A stretch of 64,000 bases of DNA from NCBI GenBank assembly GCA_023399155.1, contig JAEWQP010000035.1, positions 1-64,000 of the forward strand, in the 5' to 3' direction. How positions within the stretch are numbered: position 1 is the stretch's first letter; every line of letters begins with the position of its first letter. The stretch comes from Verrucomicrobiota bacterium (lineage in GTDB: Bacteria; Verrucomicrobiota; Verrucomicrobiia; Opitutales; Opitutaceae). The translations under genes were made by a program, and so were the position numbers. A model generated the notes under the pieces. The model had not been told where the DNA came from, made no database searches, and saw only the letters and a program-made list of their open reading frames with translations. Of this stretch, positions 18,351 through 27,500 are shown in pieces.

Positions 18351-19853
18351 ATGGCCCTTGTTCCCTCACGCCCGTCACGGCGCATTTTTCACCTCGGGCT
18401 TCTCGCCGCACTGCTGGGCGGGCCCGGCACCTCCGGTGCGTCGACTGCCGGCACGCCCGGCATTGCAGGGTCTTCTCCGCCGAACGCCACCCAGGCGCTC
18501 GAACGCGGTCTCCCGGGCGACGGCGCGCTGCGCGACTCGAAGGCAAGCCTCAGCCGCACGGAGCAGACGACCGGGCGGGTCGATGAGGCGGCACGAAGCA
18601 GGAACGCGTCCGAAAGCCCTCCACTCGCGTCACCCGAATCGTCCCGGCTCCGCGAAGGCACGCCGGAGAGCGTGGGCATGTCGGCTGAGCGTCTCGCCCG
18701 CATCGATACGCTCTGCGAAGAGGCCATCCGCGACGGACGCATCCCCGGCGCCGTCGCTCTCGTGGCGCGACGCGGCACCCTCGTCCACCTCAAGGCCTAC
18801 GGCATGGCCGACACAACTGCCGGACGCCCGATGACCACCGATGCGATTTTCCGGATCGCCTCGCAGACCAAGGCGATCACCGCGACGCTCGTGATGATGC
18901 TGTGGGAGGAGGGGCGCTTCGGGCTCGACGAGCCGATCGCGCGATGGATCCCCGAATTCAAGGATCCCGGAGTGTTGACGGCCTTCGACGAGGCGAACGT
19001 CACATGGACCACCGAACCCGCGCGTCGGCCGATAACCATCCGACATCTGCTCACCCATACGTCGGGTATCGGCTATGGCGCCATCGACCGGGACCCGCGT
19101 TTCCGAAAGATCTACGAGAAGCACGGACTGATCAACCTTTTCGCCGACACACCGACCACCATCGGCGAACGCATCAAGCGCCTCGCCCGCATGCCGCTTC
19201 ATCACCACCCGGGGGAGAAGTTCACCTACAGCGAGGGACTCGACGTGCTCGGATACTTTGCCGAACTCGTAGCCGGCGAGTCCCTCGACGTGCTCCTGCG
19301 CGAGCGCCTGTTCGAGCCGCTCGGGATGGCCGACACCGCCCTCTTCCTCCCGGAGCACAAGGCCGGACGCCTGGTGGCCCTGCAGCATCGCGAGGGCGGA
19401 GCGTGGACGCCGTATCCACGCACCTTTTACGACCCCGACTACCCGATAAAAGGCGCCCGCTCCTTCTTCTCCGGCGGGGCGGGCTTGAGCAGCACCGCAT
19501 ACGACTATGCGACATTTCTGCAGATGTATCTCAACGGCGGCGAGTTGAACGGCATTCGCTTTCTCAGCCGGACGACCATCGATACGATCATGCGCGAGCA
19601 GGACGGCGGCACGTGGGGGGGCGCCGAAAAGCACCACGGCCTCGCCTTCGCCGTCGTCTCCGATCCGGGTGTGGCCAAGGGCGGACTCGGCAGTGCGGGG
19701 ACCTTCGAGTGGGGCGGCTACTTCAACACACAGTACTTTGCCGACCCGACGGAAGGGATCATCGGCATCCTGCTCAAGCAGACGCAGGGGGACTCGGGCG
19801 ACGATACCGGCGAACGCTTCCGCCGGCTGGTGCACGCGGCGATCGACGACTAG
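18351..19853 (+). CDS. Secreted serine hydrolase of the class C beta-lactamase fold
   Basis: The 500-residue protein has a signal peptide (RRIFHLGLLAALLGGPGTSGAS), a disordered stretch of about 65 residues, then the beta-lactamase/transpeptidase fold. The active-site SxxK motif is SQTK (near residues 171-174) in FRIASQTKAI. The usual YxN motif is replaced by YSE in the segment FTYSEGLDVLG, a pattern found in a non-beta-lactamase branch of the family. HTSGIGYG and LFEPLGM are conserved. Members include esterases and D-aminopeptidases; the substrate is not predictable. Start options are TTG 18300, GTG 18303 and ATG 18351; the last is chosen. It stands after the kinase block on the same strand, probably as a separate transcript. 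Confidence 0.8.
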   Translation: MALVPSRPSRRIFHLGLLAALLGGPGTSGASTAGTPGIAGSSPPNATQALERGLPGDGALRDSKASLSRTEQTTGRVDEAARSRNASESPPLASPESSRLREGTPESVGMSAERLARIDTLCEEAIRDGRIPGAVALVARRGTLVHLKAYGMADTTAGRPMTTDAIFRIASQTKAITATLVMMLWEEGRFGLDEPIARWIPEFKDPGVLTAFDEANVTWTTEPARRPITIRHLLTHTSGIGYGAIDRDPRFRKIYEKHGLINLFADTPTTIGERIKRLARMPLHHHPGEKFTYSEGLDVLGYFAELVAGESLDVLLRERLFEPLGMADTALFLPEHKAGRLVALQHREGGAWTPYPRTFYDPDYPIKGARSFFSGGAGLSSTAYDYATFLQMYLNGGELNGIRFLSRTTIDTIMREQDGGTWGGAEKHHGLAFAVVSDPGVAKGGLGSAGTFEWGGYFNTQYFADPTEGIIGILLKQTQGDSGDDTGERFRRLVHAAIDD

Positions 19854-19951
19854 ACGCTCATGAATGTCGCTGCGCGGTGTTTCCCAGGTCGGCTGGATTC
19901 TCCGAACCTGCCGCGAATGCGAATCGGACTACTCGGGACGCTCGGTTCCGA

Positions 19952-19967
19952 GGCCGCGCCTGCGGCC
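19952..19967. terminator. GC hairpin between convergent genes
   Basis: GGCCGC (19952-19957), loop GCCT, GCGGCC (19962-19967) in the 206-base gap between the convergent serine hydrolase and GH-A glycosidase genes. It could terminate either transcript; no T-tract is visible. The remainder of the gap shows no coding frame. Confidence 0.4.
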
Positions 19968-20059
19968 GACAAGACCGGTCGTGCCCCGAACCGGACCAAG
20001 CGCGCCCTACCTGCGAAGTCGTCTCCGCGGGGTCATGACAGGTTGTAGCGGAGTCCGCC

Positions 20060-21217
20060 TCAGCCGTGGGGCGGCACCTCGGACGGCACGGGCGACCACG
20101 CGGCGCGGAGTGCCTCGAACGAGGCCCGCGGGATGAGCCGATCGAGTCCACCGGGGTCCGGCGCGACGGCGAAGAGGCCCCACCATTCCTCGTTGGCAAA
20201 ACCGTCGGGCAGGCTGCCGAGCGGAAAGCCACCCGCATCATGCGTTGTCGCGCCGCCCGATTTCCACCACTCGTCCGCAAAGGCAAAGACGCAACCGCCC
20301 GAACAGACCGCGCCGTTCGCGGCGATCTCCCGCCAGAGTGACGCGATGATGCCCGCGGGGATTGCTCCATTCTCCGGGTACGGCTTGCCCGACGCGTGGT
20401 CAAACGCATCGACGCCAAACTCCGTGAGCACGAGCGGCCGCGGCGAGGCTTTCGCGTATTCATCGAACAGCGACCCCATGGATTCTCCGCGGTAGGTCTG
20501 GACACACCAGAAATCGAGGCCGGCAAGCGCGGCATCGTGGGCGGCGATCTGCGGGATCGCATCAGTGATGGCGGCCGAGACAAGCCGGCGCGGCGACTGG
20601 CGCTTGATGGCATTTTCGATCGAGCCAACGCCCGCCCGGAATGCCGGCCTCTCACCGTTGCCATGGTGGGCGTTGCTCTCGTTGCCGATCACGATCGCAA
20701 GCACAGCCGGATGATCGCCAAGCCGCTCATCGATCTCGAGGAACTCCGCGGTGAGCCGATCGATCGCGCGCGGATCATCCCAGGGCGTGGACGGTTCGAT
20801 CCAACGATTGACGAGCACATGGAGCGGATCACGACCGCCGTTGTAGCACGCGTCCAGAAAGGCGCGGTGATCGCCGGCGGGGTTCCAGCCGTAGATGCGC
20901 ACGACATTCGCTCCGAGCGCTCGAAGGAGCGGAAGATCGCGCGCCCAAAGCGCCGCGTACTCCGGCGTATAGTAGTCGCCCCGCGGGGCCGCGCGAGCGG
21001 GGTCATCGCCGATCGGCGTCGGCTGATAACAGACGCCGCGCACCTGAAACGCCACCCCACCCCGCAGCAGCCGCCTGCCGTCGACCGCAAACTGCTCGTT
21101 CGCGCCGGCGCCGGAAGCCAGGGAAAGCACGACGAGCAAGAGCAGCCCGAATCGACGCACGTCAGGCGCGGTCAGCTTCGGATCAGGGGCAGACCACGAC
21201 GTAGGTCTGGAGCGCAT
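20060..21217 (-). CDS. Secreted clan GH-A glycosidase (GH2/GH5/GH72-like TIM barrel)
   Basis: The 385-residue protein has an N-terminal signal segment (RRFGLLLLVVLSLASGAGA) and then one TIM-barrel domain. The opening FQVRGVCYQP...RDLPLLRALGANVVRIYGW is like beta-glucanosyltransferases (GH72) and GH2 barrels. Clan GH-A catalytic glutamates are visible: acid/base in VIGNESN at the end of strand 4 and nucleophile in LTEFGVD at strand 7. Lack of beta-sandwich domains argues against a typical GH2 enzyme. It should act on beta-linked glycans in the periplasm or outside. It follows the TonB-dependent receptor on the same strand, but a strong hairpin separates them, so it may have its own promoter. 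A degenerate copy of the locus operator lies 39 bases before the ATG. Confidence 0.7.
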   Translation of the reverse strand: MRSRPTSWSAPDPKLTAPDVRRFGLLLLVVLSLASGAGANEQFAVDGRRLLRGGVAFQVRGVCYQPTPIGDDPARAAPRGDYYTPEYAALWARDLPLLRALGANVVRIYGWNPAGDHRAFLDACYNGGRDPLHVLVNRWIEPSTPWDDPRAIDRLTAEFLEIDERLGDHPAVLAIVIGNESNAHHGNGERPAFRAGVGSIENAIKRQSPRRLVSAAITDAIPQIAAHDAALAGLDFWCVQTYRGESMGSLFDEYAKASPRPLVLTEFGVDAFDHASGKPYPENGAIPAGIIASLWREIAANGAVCSGGCVFAFADEWWKSGGATTHDAGGFPLGSLPDGFANEEWWGLFAVAPDPGGLDRLIPRASFEALRAAWSPVPSEVPPHG

Positions 21218-21255
21218 GGGATGGAATGAAAATCTCGATCCGCTCGCCACCCGTG

Positions 21256-21271
21256 GTGCACGCGCATGCGA
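21256..21271. promoter_or_regulatory. Degenerate LacI operator-like site upstream of the GH-A gene
   Basis: GTGCACGCGCATGCGA contains TGCA, six bases, then TGCG: the locus consensus TGCA-N6-TGCA with one mismatch. It lies 39 bases upstream of the GH-A start. It is weaker than the six other sites and may be chance. Confidence 0.3.
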
Positions 21272-21375
21272 CGGACGTCTCGGAAGCGTTATCGGCGATG
21301 GCGGATGCGTCGCGGATGTTGCCCCGCGTGCTGTCGGGAGAAATAGGGTACGCCTGCAGCGAGCGCAACAAATGT

Positions 21376-21409
21376 CTGGCCGGCGGCGCCGCAAGGTGCC
21401 GCCGGCCAG
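21376..21409 (-). terminator. Strong 15-bp hairpin terminator after the TonB receptor gene
   Basis: CTGGCCGGCGGCGCC (21376-21390) pairs with GGTGCCGCCGGCCAG (21395-21409) through 15 bp, with one G-T wobble and a four-base loop. It begins 14 bases past the receptor stop codon. On the minus strand it is followed by ACATTTGTTG, a partly T-rich tail. It is the most stable hairpin noticed in the window. Confidence 0.75.
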
Positions 21410-21423
21410 CGCACTGACGTTGA

Positions 21424-24336
21424 TCAGAACCCAAATCCGAACTCGAGACGCATGCTGCGGCCCGGCGCATAGATCAGGCCGTAGAGGTCGTCGTCATCGA
21501 GCAGGTTGTAGACATTGAACTGCACATAGGCCTCGTTCTCGCGGATCTTGAAGGGATAGCGCACCATCAGGTCGAGGTTGAGGCGCGGGTCGTGCTTGAG
21601 GATCGTGAGCTCGCCGTTGCCGTTGGTCTGCTTCTGGCCGGCCACTGTGATGCCGGAGAAGTACTCGCGCTCCGACTCCCATTGGCCGCCAAAGCCGATG
21701 GTCAGATCCTTCACCGACTCGTGCGTGAAACGATAGCTCATCCAGGCGCTCACGGCGTGGCGCGGCGTGTCGTCGCGGCTCTGCCCCGCGCCCCAGCCGA
21801 TGCCCGTCCATGTGGACGTGTCGGACGGGTCGGTGTAGACCTCATCGAGGTCGTAGCCGGTGAGTCCCCAGTTGCTGTCCGGGAAGTACCAGATCGCCCA
21901 GCGGTTCTCCGGGTGCGGGTAACGGATGAACTTGCCCGGGTTAGTGATCACCCGCTTCGTGTTGGCGTAGGTCATCAGCAGCTGGAAGTTGTCCGTCGGG
22001 CTGAACATGATCTGCGCGTCCCAGCCGTCGGACTCGTCCTCCTGCTGCACATACGACTGATAGCCGTTGCCGTCGCCGCGATCCTCCCAGCCGTTGTTCG
22101 TATTCGCGTCGGCGGTGTAGAGCCAGCCCGGCCAGCCGGGATGGGTCGACTTCGTCAGGTCAAAGACGCGATCGAGATATGCGGCGCCGGTCGCCTGCGA
22201 TGCATTGACATACCAGTTCGGCGTGCCGTTCACGTCGCGCTGGTAGATCGACCCCGCGGATACGGCCGCATTCCATTCCGGAAGCGCGGCATCGGCCGCC
22301 CCATTGCCGCCGTTGCTTCCGCCATCGACCGTGCTCGGGCTGAAGTTTCCGACATTGTAGACGATCGGGCTGGACGCGTCGAACGTGCCCTTGAGCGTCG
22401 GCATCCACCACTGGCCAAAGGGCACGCCGGACCGCGTGATCTTGAACTTGCTGACCGTGCCCGAGACGCGGCCGTCGAAGAGGTCGAGCTTGATGCCGAT
22501 CTCGTCGCTCTTCGCCGTCACCGGGCCGAGCGGGTTCCCCGCGGCGTCGCGCTTGCCGTCAAAGTTCGGCTGGATGCCGTCCGCACGCAGACCATACACA
22601 CTCAACTGCGGAAGGATGCGCACGGTGACGCCATACTGCTCGGTGGTCTCCCGCTGGCTCGGACGCGAAACCGAGCTCGAACTCGGCGTGGGATGGTAGA
22701 TCTCGGTGTCGACGTCGTTGTCGTTCTCATCGCGACGCAGGCCGAGGACCGTGATCACGCGGTCGTTGAGGAACTTGCCCTGGTAGACGAGATAGTCGCC
22801 GATGTTCTCCGCCTCCGAGTCGATGCGGTTGATGTCCGCCATCGGCTCGTCCGGCGAGCCGTCGCCCTGCCGGCCGAAGCGGATGTAGGACGTGTCGGTC
22901 GGATTCTTGTAGTTGAAGAGCGTGTTCTCCGTGCGGCGGAGCGTGGTCGTGCTATCCGCCTGTTCGATCGAGCGACCCACGAGGAAACTGTTGTCGATCG
23001 CGCCCCACTTGCTGTCGCCGAACAAGGTGAACGCGTAGTTCAGCTCGACACGCGCCTGCTGCCTGTCGTTCTCCTCGGTCGAATCGGACCAGTTGTACTC
23101 AAAGGCCGTGTTCGGCACCACTCCGGCCTCGAAGCCGCTGTCGCCGCTGCCGTTGGCCACGTCGATGGGAATCACGGTGACCGGGCCACGCGCCCAGGCG
23201 GGCCCGACGTTCTGGCGCATCGATCCGTTCACGTCGCGCGCGTCGAACTCGACGCTGGAGCGATTGTATCCGGCGAGCAGATTCAGGCCGGGAAGCAGTT
23301 CCTGCGTGAGTTGCACGCGGAAGTTGTTCTGCTCCGAATTCCGGTATGTGTCCGGGCCGGACCAGCGGAAGGTGCGGTTGTCCTTGCCCTCAAACTGCAC
23401 GAAGCCGGCACTCTGCAGGCGGTCGGCCTGGCCGATGCCGTCGATGTCGGCCCGCGCGCGCACGCTCTGGAACCCGAGTCCGTCCTCCTGCTGTTCGCCG
23501 ATCTCGAAATCCAGCAGGATATGCGTCTTGGCGAACGGCCGGTAGCTGAACACGGGCGAGAGGAACCAGTGATCCTCGCTATACAGCTCCGTGTGGTTGT
23601 TGGTGTCCTGCCATGCCCCGGTGAACCGGTAGCCGAGCTTCTTCTCGGAATCGATCGGGCCGGTCGTGTCAAACGTGCCGCGCATGAAGTCGTGGCTGCC
23701 GTAGGTGGCCGTCAACCACGTGTGCTGCTCGGCGGCGGGGAGTTTCGGGAGATAGTTCACGATGCCCCCGAAGCTGCCGATGCCGTAGAGCAGCGCGGAC
23801 GGACCGCGGATCACCTCGACGCGCCCGATGTTGATCGAGTCGGTCGAACTCTGACGGCGATAGCCGTCGCGCTGCACCACGTCGGTGATGTAGCCGCGGA
23901 TCTTGAAGGTCGACTGCGTCTTGTTGGCGGTCGCGCCCTCGGGGTTGTGCACGCCGCCGGCGCCGAAGAATGCGTTGCTTCCCTGATCGTTCTGCGACTG
24001 CAACGTGATACCCGCGCTGTAGCGCAGGCTCTGGCGCAGGTCGACCGCACCGGTATCACGAAGGAAGTCCTCCGTGATCACCTCGATCGGCATCGGCATC
24101 TCCTTGATCGGCGTGTCGAGCCGCGTGCCCGAGATGGAGTTGGTCGCACGGTAGCCCTTGTCCTTGCTGGTCGAGACCTCGAAAGGCGAGAGCACCACGA
24201 CGTCCGATTCCTCGGCCGCCTCGGTGGTCGGGGCCGGCGGTGTTTGCTGGGCCAAAGTCAACGGCAGTCCCGTGGCCAACGCGGCCAGCATCGTCGGGAT
24301 GCGAATGCGAACAACACTCGATGTCCTGGTTTTCAT
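21424..24336 (-). CDS. TonB-dependent outer-membrane receptor
   Basis: The 970-residue protein has a signal peptide (MLAALATGLPLTLAQ) and an N-terminal segment EESDVVVLSPFEVST that probably includes the TonB contact region. The plug domain is at about residues 60-190 (SGTRLDTPIKEMPMPIEVITEDFL, STFKIRGY, RVEVIRGPSALLYGIGSFGGIVN), followed by a 22-stranded beta-barrel ending in an aromatic C-terminus (SMRLEFGFGF). It would import oligosaccharides across the outer membrane with TonB-ExbBD energy. Its place beside a phosphorylase, LacI repressor, GH55-like protein and symporter points to a sugar substrate, although the plug sequence resembles siderophore-type receptors. An operator-like site lies 137 bases before its ATG. 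Confidence 0.9.
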   Translation of the reverse strand: MKTRTSSVVRIRIPTMLAALATGLPLTLAQQTPPAPTTEAAEESDVVVLSPFEVSTSKDKGYRATNSISGTRLDTPIKEMPMPIEVITEDFLRDTGAVDLRQSLRYSAGITLQSQNDQGSNAFFGAGGVHNPEGATANKTQSTFKIRGYITDVVQRDGYRRQSSTDSINIGRVEVIRGPSALLYGIGSFGGIVNYLPKLPAAEQHTWLTATYGSHDFMRGTFDTTGPIDSEKKLGYRFTGAWQDTNNHTELYSEDHWFLSPVFSYRPFAKTHILLDFEIGEQQEDGLGFQSVRARADIDGIGQADRLQSAGFVQFEGKDNRTFRWSGPDTYRNSEQNNFRVQLTQELLPGLNLLAGYNRSSVEFDARDVNGSMRQNVGPAWARGPVTVIPIDVANGSGDSGFEAGVVPNTAFEYNWSDSTEENDRQQARVELNYAFTLFGDSKWGAIDNSFLVGRSIEQADSTTTLRRTENTLFNYKNPTDTSYIRFGRQGDGSPDEPMADINRIDSEAENIGDYLVYQGKFLNDRVITVLGLRRDENDNDVDTEIYHPTPSSSSVSRPSQRETTEQYGVTVRILPQLSVYGLRADGIQPNFDGKRDAAGNPLGPVTAKSDEIGIKLDLFDGRVSGTVSKFKITRSGVPFGQWWMPTLKGTFDASSPIVYNVGNFSPSTVDGGSNGGNGAADAALPEWNAAVSAGSIYQRDVNGTPNWYVNASQATGAAYLDRVFDLTKSTHPGWPGWLYTADANTNNGWEDRGDGNGYQSYVQQEDESDGWDAQIMFSPTDNFQLLMTYANTKRVITNPGKFIRYPHPENRWAIWYFPDSNWGLTGYDLDEVYTDPSDTSTWTGIGWGAGQSRDDTPRHAVSAWMSYRFTHESVKDLTIGFGGQWESEREYFSGITVAGQKQTNGNGELTILKHDPRLNLDLMVRYPFKIRENEAYVQFNVYNLLDDDDLYGLIYAPGRSMRLEFGFGF

Positions 24337-24472
24337 GGGGTGAATGGTTTGGGTTGCCCGACGTCACGCCTGCTGTGCCAGTGCGCCGCAGGAAGAACGC
24401 CAAAGGAGAGGTTTGCGATGACTCATGCGCGCAGGGAAACGCGGGAAGAAGGCGGGGGGATCAACTCTGCAC

Positions 24473-24488
24473 GTGCATAAAGGTGCAT
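24473..24488. promoter_or_regulatory. LacI operator-like site A (TonB receptor promoter)
   Basis: GTGCAT-AAAG-GTGCAT, one of six near-identical sites with TGCA-N6-TGCA. It lies in the 214-base gap between the receptor start (24336) and the end of the phosphorylase gene (24551), so it should control the receptor. Confidence 0.7.
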
Positions 24489-24550
24489 TTTCTTGGGATT
24501 TCAATCCGAAAACGATATCGTCGCGTTCAACACCCGTTTACCCAGGCTGT

Positions 24551-27500
24551 TTACCTCGCCTCCACGGTCGCGGGGTGCGGGCGGGCGCCAGTATGTGCAG
24601 CAGTGTGCATCTCGCCGTGGAGTTCGGTCCGCTCCACCTCCACATCGATGCGGGCGATGGTTCCAGCTCGCAGGAATACACTCGTGGCGTGGTCCGGCGG
24701 CAGGGTTCGCTCGTTGAACCGGATCATGCTCCCGTCAAGGAGCGTGATCGTCGACGATGTCGCGCGGTCGACTGCGTGGTAGACGACGAGTGTCGCGCAG
24801 ATGGTGAACGCCAGCGTATCCGCCGGAAGCTCGGTGGCGACCTCGCGACCACCGACATCGAACCACCGGAAGGTCTGCGGCCGGGTTGAGAACTCCGCGG
24901 CGCTCAGCAGCGTTGGCGCGAAGCGCAAGGCGCCACCGTCCACGTACACGCCGAGTTCGCCCCGCCGCGCGAGCACGCCCTCCTTGGCCTGGCCGGTCAT
25001 CCCGGGCTGCTGCGCCCCCGCATGTCCCGGCGTGTGCGAGTACGGGTCGCTCGGAAACGCGCCGTATTCCGACGGACTCTTGTGAAACCCGAGCCCGGCA
25101 CGGATATCATGGTAGGCGGCCGCCAGCGCATCGGCGGCAGGATCCCCCGCCGTATGTGCAGCAGCATGACACTCCTGCACGGCGACCAGCAGCTTGGAAA
25201 CCATGTGCCAGTAGACGCTCCCGAGCCCCTCATAGGCGAACATCGCACCGCTTCGGCCGAGAAAGGCGTGGTGCTGGAAGACCTCCTCGTAGACCGCGCG
25301 CACGCCGTCGGCGTCCGCCGCAACCCCCGGAGCCCAGGACGCCTCGGCCGCAAGCCGCGCAAGACGCTCCTCGAGCGCGGCCTCGTTCACCAGGTCGGGA
25401 TGAAAGCGCACCACGCCCGAGACATCCCGCCGCACCAGACGATCGTCACCGGCACGAAGCAAGGCCGCGAGCAGCGGCACGCGCTCCACGGACGAGCCGG
25501 GAACGGTGTTGCGCGCAAGGAAGCCCGCGGGATTCCCGTCGGGATAAAGAAGATACGTGTGCTGATCGGCGCGGTACAAGGCGCTCCGACGCAGGGCGGC
25601 GAGCAGATCGACCGCCTCGGCCGGCGCAAGCAGGCCCGAACCCAGGACGGCGACCTGCCCCTCGAGCATGAGCCTCAGGTCACGCAGCGGAAGCGAGTCC
25701 TCCCGGGTGAAGCTCAGGAGCCTGTAGGCGTGAAAGAGACCGTCGCTCCGCCGTGCCGCGCGGAGGCTCGCGTCCACCATGGGTATCGAGACATCCAGCA
25801 TGCGCAGCAACGCCGCACTCTCGATCTCCGCCGGCCCGCCGAGACCCTGCGTGTAGACCCTCTCACGATAACGCGTTCCCAGTGCGGAGAGCGCATCCAC
25901 GCAGCGCCGCCGCTCGACCGGATCGGCGGCACTTGCGGCCTCGCGCCCGGTGAAACCCGCCAGGATGCCCGTCAGGTCCGAGGCAAACTCCGCCACGGCG
26001 GCCGAGAGGCGCACGCGGCGCTCACCAAGCGCGCCGAAGAGGCGCCGGCAGAAGACAAGGTAGCGGCGCAGCTGCGCCAGCGTCACCGTCGAGACGCCGA
26101 ACCCGACGAGCGCGTTGTTCGCATCGTTCCACTCCGGGCGCTGCGTGTTCATCCAGATGCCGCCGCCGGGAACGAGATTCGCGAGGCGGACGAGCGCGAC
26201 GAGCAGGAGTTTCTCCGTGAGGTTGACGTGCAGGATGTGTCCGTCCGGGCCGCGCACCAGCCTCGCATCGGTTCCCTCGCGCGCCTCGCGCTCCCGGATC
26301 TGCTCGTGCTGTTCCGCCACGAACGTGATGGTCGCCCGGGGGTCGCGCCGCATCGCGTCGTACCCGGCGATCCGGTACGGCACGGCGGTGTAGGCAAACA
26401 CCTCGCGCTCGAGCCACTCGTGAAAGCGACCGGGGGCGAAGCGCTCGGCCCACTCCAGGAGCGCCAGCAGGTAGATCACCTGGTGATCCCCCCAGTAGCC
26501 GATCGTCGCCCACGGGTCCTCGGGCGCGGGCTCCTCCCACTCCACCCCGCCGCGCGTCACGCGATAGGCGTTGTAGCCGTCGATGGTGGAACCGTTGACG
26601 AACTTGGCCACCATGTGGCCCAGGAAAGCGGGGAAGCTCGTGCCCAGGGCCTCCCAGTTCTGGAAGATGTCGCGCCAGTTGCCCTGGTATTCGAGCAACT
26701 CGGCGCCGCTGGCATCACACAGGCGGATGGAAAAACGATTCCAGGGCCGGCTCGGGTCCCCGTGGCGCCGGCTGAAACCCAGCGGAAGATACTCGAGAAA
26801 CAGCCGCTCGAGGTTTGCGTCCCCACGCGCCCGCACCTCCGAGGCCAGCGCCTGCACGCCGATATCGCGTGCGAGGCCGTCCAGCCAGGGACGGTGGTCG
26901 GCGGCGACGCCCCGGTTGCGCTGTTCCACGAAACGGGCGAAGTCCGCCGCCGGCAGCGCGTATCCACGAACGAATACGCCGCCGCGCATGACATTGAAAA
27001 GCACGTTGGCGAAGTGGCTGGCCGCCACCATCTCGTCGCCGCCGCACTGCAGGCCGTCGGCGGAACCGACGATCGCGCGCAGGCGGCGGGCGTTTTCCGC
27101 CGCATCCGCCTCGGCCGCGACTCCCGCCCCGCCGAGCGCCAGACGCTCCGCGAGCGCAGCGACCGCCACCTGATCCAGCCCCTGGTCCGCCGCAACGAGC
27201 CAGCGATGCGCCTCGCCCGCGGGAAGGTCAAACGTCGCGCAGACGCCGTAGAGTCCGCGCACACCGCGCGCGGACATAAGCGCCCGGGGCACTTCCCCGC
27301 GCCTGAACGCCGCCACCTGACTTTCGGTGAGCACCACGCGCGCGCCGGGCAGCCCATCGCTCCACGCGACCGTGGCACGCAACGCCTCCTGGGCGATCGC
27401 CTGATCCGTGATGCCGGCGGTGATGGCGTAGACCGCGAGCGATGTCTGCGGCACGACCTCGGCGAGCTTGTACGCGTCCGTCAGGCAGCTCATGCTTTCC

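Noticed and set aside
21424..24336. Reading the first TonB receptor as a siderophore receptor because of its plug sequence
   Set aside because: The genes around it (phosphorylase, glycosidases, LacI, sugar symporter) and the shared operator sites point to carbohydrate uptake; no iron-related gene or Fur-like site was seen.
21592..24480. A 962-codon open frame on the plus strand opposite the TonB receptor
   Set aside because: It is the antisense shadow of a clear receptor gene; composition is arginine/valine/aspartate-rich, with no domain, as expected where codon third positions are nearly all G or C.
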